Assembly: GCA_021816165.1 (NCBI GenBank)
Contig: JAKAYZ010000133.1
Location: 1-6,561 of the forward strand
Direction of reading: 5' to 3'
DNA length: 6,561 nucleotides
DNA from: Planctomycetota bacterium
GTDB taxonomy: Bacteria; Planctomycetota; Phycisphaerae; WQYP01
Shown here: in pieces, positions 5,781 to 6,561 of the stretch
Position numbering within the stretch: position 1 is the first letter of the stretch
Layout: the number at the start of each line of letters is the position of its first letter
Translations under genes and position numbers: made by a program
Notes under the pieces: generated by a model
The model's input: only the letters and a program-made list of their open reading frames with translations
What the model was told of the DNA's origin: nothing
The model's database searches: none

Positions 5781-5811
5781 CCACAGATTACAGCGATTAC
5801 ACCGATTAACG
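5781..5811. repeat. 9-bp-period GATTA array, first block
   Basis: GATTA occurs at 5786, 5795 and 5804, exactly 9 bp apart. The units read TTACAGCGA, TTACACCGA and TTAACGGAT, after a leading CCACAGA. Nothing around it is coding. This type of CAGATTACA-like repeat is, from memory, widespread between genes in many environmental bacteria; I cannot check copy number here. Confidence 0.6.
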
Positions 5812-5814
5812 GAT

Positions 5815-5828
5815 GGGCGGCTGCGCCG
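5815..5828. repeat. Dispersed GC hairpin motif, copy 2
   Basis: GGGCGGCTGCGCCG matches 13 of 14 bases of the copy at 5617-5630. The single difference falls in the loop, so the stem is kept. It directly follows the first GATTA block. Confidence 0.4.
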
Positions 5829-5893
5829 AGATGGGAATAAAACCGGCGCGCTGCGAGCGTTAAGAGTTGTAGGGAGGCGGCGGGGAACTATCC

Positions 5894-5913
5894 ATCCCGA
5901 TGGCTATCGGGAT
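5894..5913. repeat. Perfect 8-bp-stem hairpin between the GATTA blocks
   Basis: ATCCCGAT (5894-5901) and ATCGGGAT (5906-5913) pair perfectly around the loop GGCT. It is followed by AAA rather than a T-run on the plus strand, so it is more likely a REP-like intergenic repeat than a terminator. Confidence 0.55.
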
Positions 5914-5920
5914 AAACGCC

Positions 5921-5943
5921 TTACGCGGATTATGCGGATTACG
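5921..5943. repeat. 9-bp-period GATTA array, second block
   Basis: Units TTACGCGGA, TTATGCGGA and TTACGTATA start at 5921, 5930 and 5939, with GATTA at 5928 and 5937. Orientation and period match the first block 130 bp upstream. Confidence 0.55.
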
Positions 5944-6050
5944 TATATGCGGCGGCGGCTTGGCTGAGAAGGGTGAGAGGCGGGCAGGTGAACGGTTTAT
6001 CTCAAGGAAAGGAATGCTATTTAAATGTGGCCGCGAGGGCATAATGGGGG

Positions 6051-6078
6051 TTGTGACCAGGCAAAGCGGGTTTATAAT
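6051..6078 (+). promoter_or_regulatory. Sigma-70-like promoter for the lipoprotein gene
   Basis: TTGTGA (6051-6056) and a perfect TATAAT (6073-6078) are 16 bp apart. Transcription from about 6085 would give a leader of roughly 160 bases before the ATG at 6248. ATAATGGG also occurs at 6041-6048 and a variant ATTATGG at 6085-6091, so the -10 box lies within a small imperfect repeat. Confidence 0.5.
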
Positions 6079-6174
6079 GGGCGTATTATGGTGGCGTTGA
6101 ATGAGATGCTTCGGCCGCGGCCGGGGGTGCGGGGCTGGCGCGTGGCGGCCGCATATTCCCAAGGTGGCACGGGC

Positions 6175-6209
6175 GAGCCCTACGGCTCTGTGTTGTCGCC
6201 GCTGCGGCG
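6175..6209 (+). promoter_or_regulatory. Two adjacent hairpins in the lipoprotein leader
   Basis: GAGCC/GGCTC (6175-6179 with 6184-6188, loop CTAC) and CGCCG/CGGCG (6197-6201 with 6205-6209, loop CTG) are two perfect 5-bp stems separated by eight bases. They lie about 40-70 bases before the start codon. They may stabilise or regulate the leader; no known riboswitch is recognisable. Confidence 0.3.
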
Positions 6210-6247
6210 GTGCTGCCCTTCGACGGCCCATTTTTCCTGGAGACGTG

Positions 6248-6561
6248 ATGAACATCGCACGTGTTTTGCTGGTAGGTGTCATAGGATGTTTATTGGCTGC
6301 GGGCAGCGGCTGTCGCCGGGAAGCGTATTCGATGTGGGATTATACGGTTGAAAATTTCGGTGGCGAGGCAGGTTCTGACGTGGTCATCGCCTATCCTGGC
6401 CGGGCATGGCCGCTGGGGGATTTGGGTTACTCGGTGGGTATGGGTGTCGTCGGCCAGATGCCCCACGCCGTGACGATCAGTTTCACCTCAAAGGATAAAA
6501 GGCGACACCGCATTTACATGATCATCCCTCCGCGGGCGGGCGGGTATGGCTCGGAGACCCC
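6248..6561 (+). CDS. Predicted lipoprotein of unknown function (partial at right edge)
   Basis: The gene starts at 6248 and runs off the right edge, with 104 residues visible. A GGAG six bases before the ATG supports the start. The N-terminus MNIARVLLVGVIGCLLAAGSGC is a lipoprotein-type signal peptide: Arg5, a hydrophobic stretch, and a cysteine at 22 in a GSGC context that would be lipid-modified after cleavage. Cys14 (VIGC) fits the lipobox consensus better, but would leave a very short hydrophobic core. After the cysteine, residues 25-104 look like a beta-rich extracytoplasmic domain with many Gly, Tyr and Trp residues (WDYTVENFGG, VVIAYPGRAW, VTISFTS). No family is recognised. Its own promoter and a long repeat-rich gap separate it from the glycosidase gene, so the two are probably not one operon. 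Confidence 0.8.
   Translation, partial: MNIARVLLVGVIGCLLAAGSGCRREAYSMWDYTVENFGGEAGSDVVIAYPGRAWPLGDLGYSVGMGVVGQMPHAVTISFTSKDKRRHRIYMIIPPRAGGYGSET

Larger units (their letters stand above)
5515..6247. other. Long gene-free stretch rich in short repeats
   Basis: In 733 bases I find no convincing gene, tRNA or known RNA. The frames that stay open here are Arg/Gly/Pro-rich and lack ribosome-binding sites. The contents are a weak terminator after the glycosidase gene, several small GC hairpins, two 9-bp-period GATTA arrays, an 8-bp-stem hairpin, a promoter at 6051-6078, a 12-bp palindrome CGGCCGCGGCCG at 6112-6123 and two leader hairpins before the lipoprotein gene. The sequence is strongly purine/GC biased from about 5740. 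Confidence 0.6.

Noticed and set aside
5781..5943. GATTA blocks as a CRISPR array
   Set aside because: The units are 9 bp and contiguous, without the 25-40-bp repeats and unique spacers of CRISPR.
6248..6310. Cys14 as the lipidated residue
   Set aside because: VIGC fits the lipobox better than GSGC, but it would leave a hydrophobic core of only about eight residues; Cys22 is preferred, with some doubt.
5749..6351. Several open frames on both strands in the repeat-rich gap
   Set aside because: They are Arg/Gly/Pro-rich, cross the repeats and promoter, and lack start signals; one overlaps the lipoprotein gene.

Overview
The window looks like a junction between a mobile genetic element (about 1-2790, possibly to about 3300) and ordinary chromosomal genes (about 3736-6561) of a moderately GC-rich bacterium. 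A planctomycete is my best guess. It rests on the style of the Rep/small-protein/recombinase module, the secreted glycosidase and lipoprotein, and the long repeat-rich intergenic spaces. No rRNA or marker protein confirms it, so the guess is weak.

Left part, all on the minus strand and read right to left: a 317-residue protein I do not recognise (2667-1714); a rolling-circle-type HUH replication initiator (1648-476) with a Cys cluster, an HWH motif and a YxxKY motif; a 78-residue protein (483-247) with the core PPWITPELIADTVRVWQPYY; and the N-terminus of a serine recombinase (299 to beyond the left edge). The last three genes overlap (Rep/small protein by 8 bp, small protein/recombinase by 53 bp), so they are almost certainly one translationally coupled unit. 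A copying enzyme (Rep) plus an integrating enzyme (recombinase) is what an integrative rolling-circle element or integrated plasmid would carry. The leader of rep can form a hairpin that takes in its ribosome-binding site, and a weak terminator-like hairpin lies just before it.

Between the 317-residue gene and a rightward gene for a small membrane-anchored protein (2790-3299) is a compact divergent control region. It has two facing promoter-like sequences, each with a 17-bp spacer, that share an 11-bp palindrome, and an 8-bp GC-rich inverted repeat lies close by.

The 436-bp space 3300-3735 has no convincing gene. It holds a cluster of GTGAT/ATCAC half-sites and a large interrupted inverted repeat, just ahead of a 592-residue secreted clan-A-like glycoside hydrolase (3736-5514). 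A 733-bp gene-free stretch follows (5515-6247). It holds short hairpins, two arrays of a 9-bp GATTA-containing repeat, a perfect 8-bp-stem hairpin and a good sigma-70-like promoter. That promoter reads into the start of a predicted lipoprotein gene (6248 to the right edge).

The most interesting points are the coupled Rep/small-protein/recombinase module with its uncharacterised 78-residue member, the SD-masking hairpin before rep, the shared-palindrome divergent promoter, and the composite intergenic repeat between 5781 and 5943.
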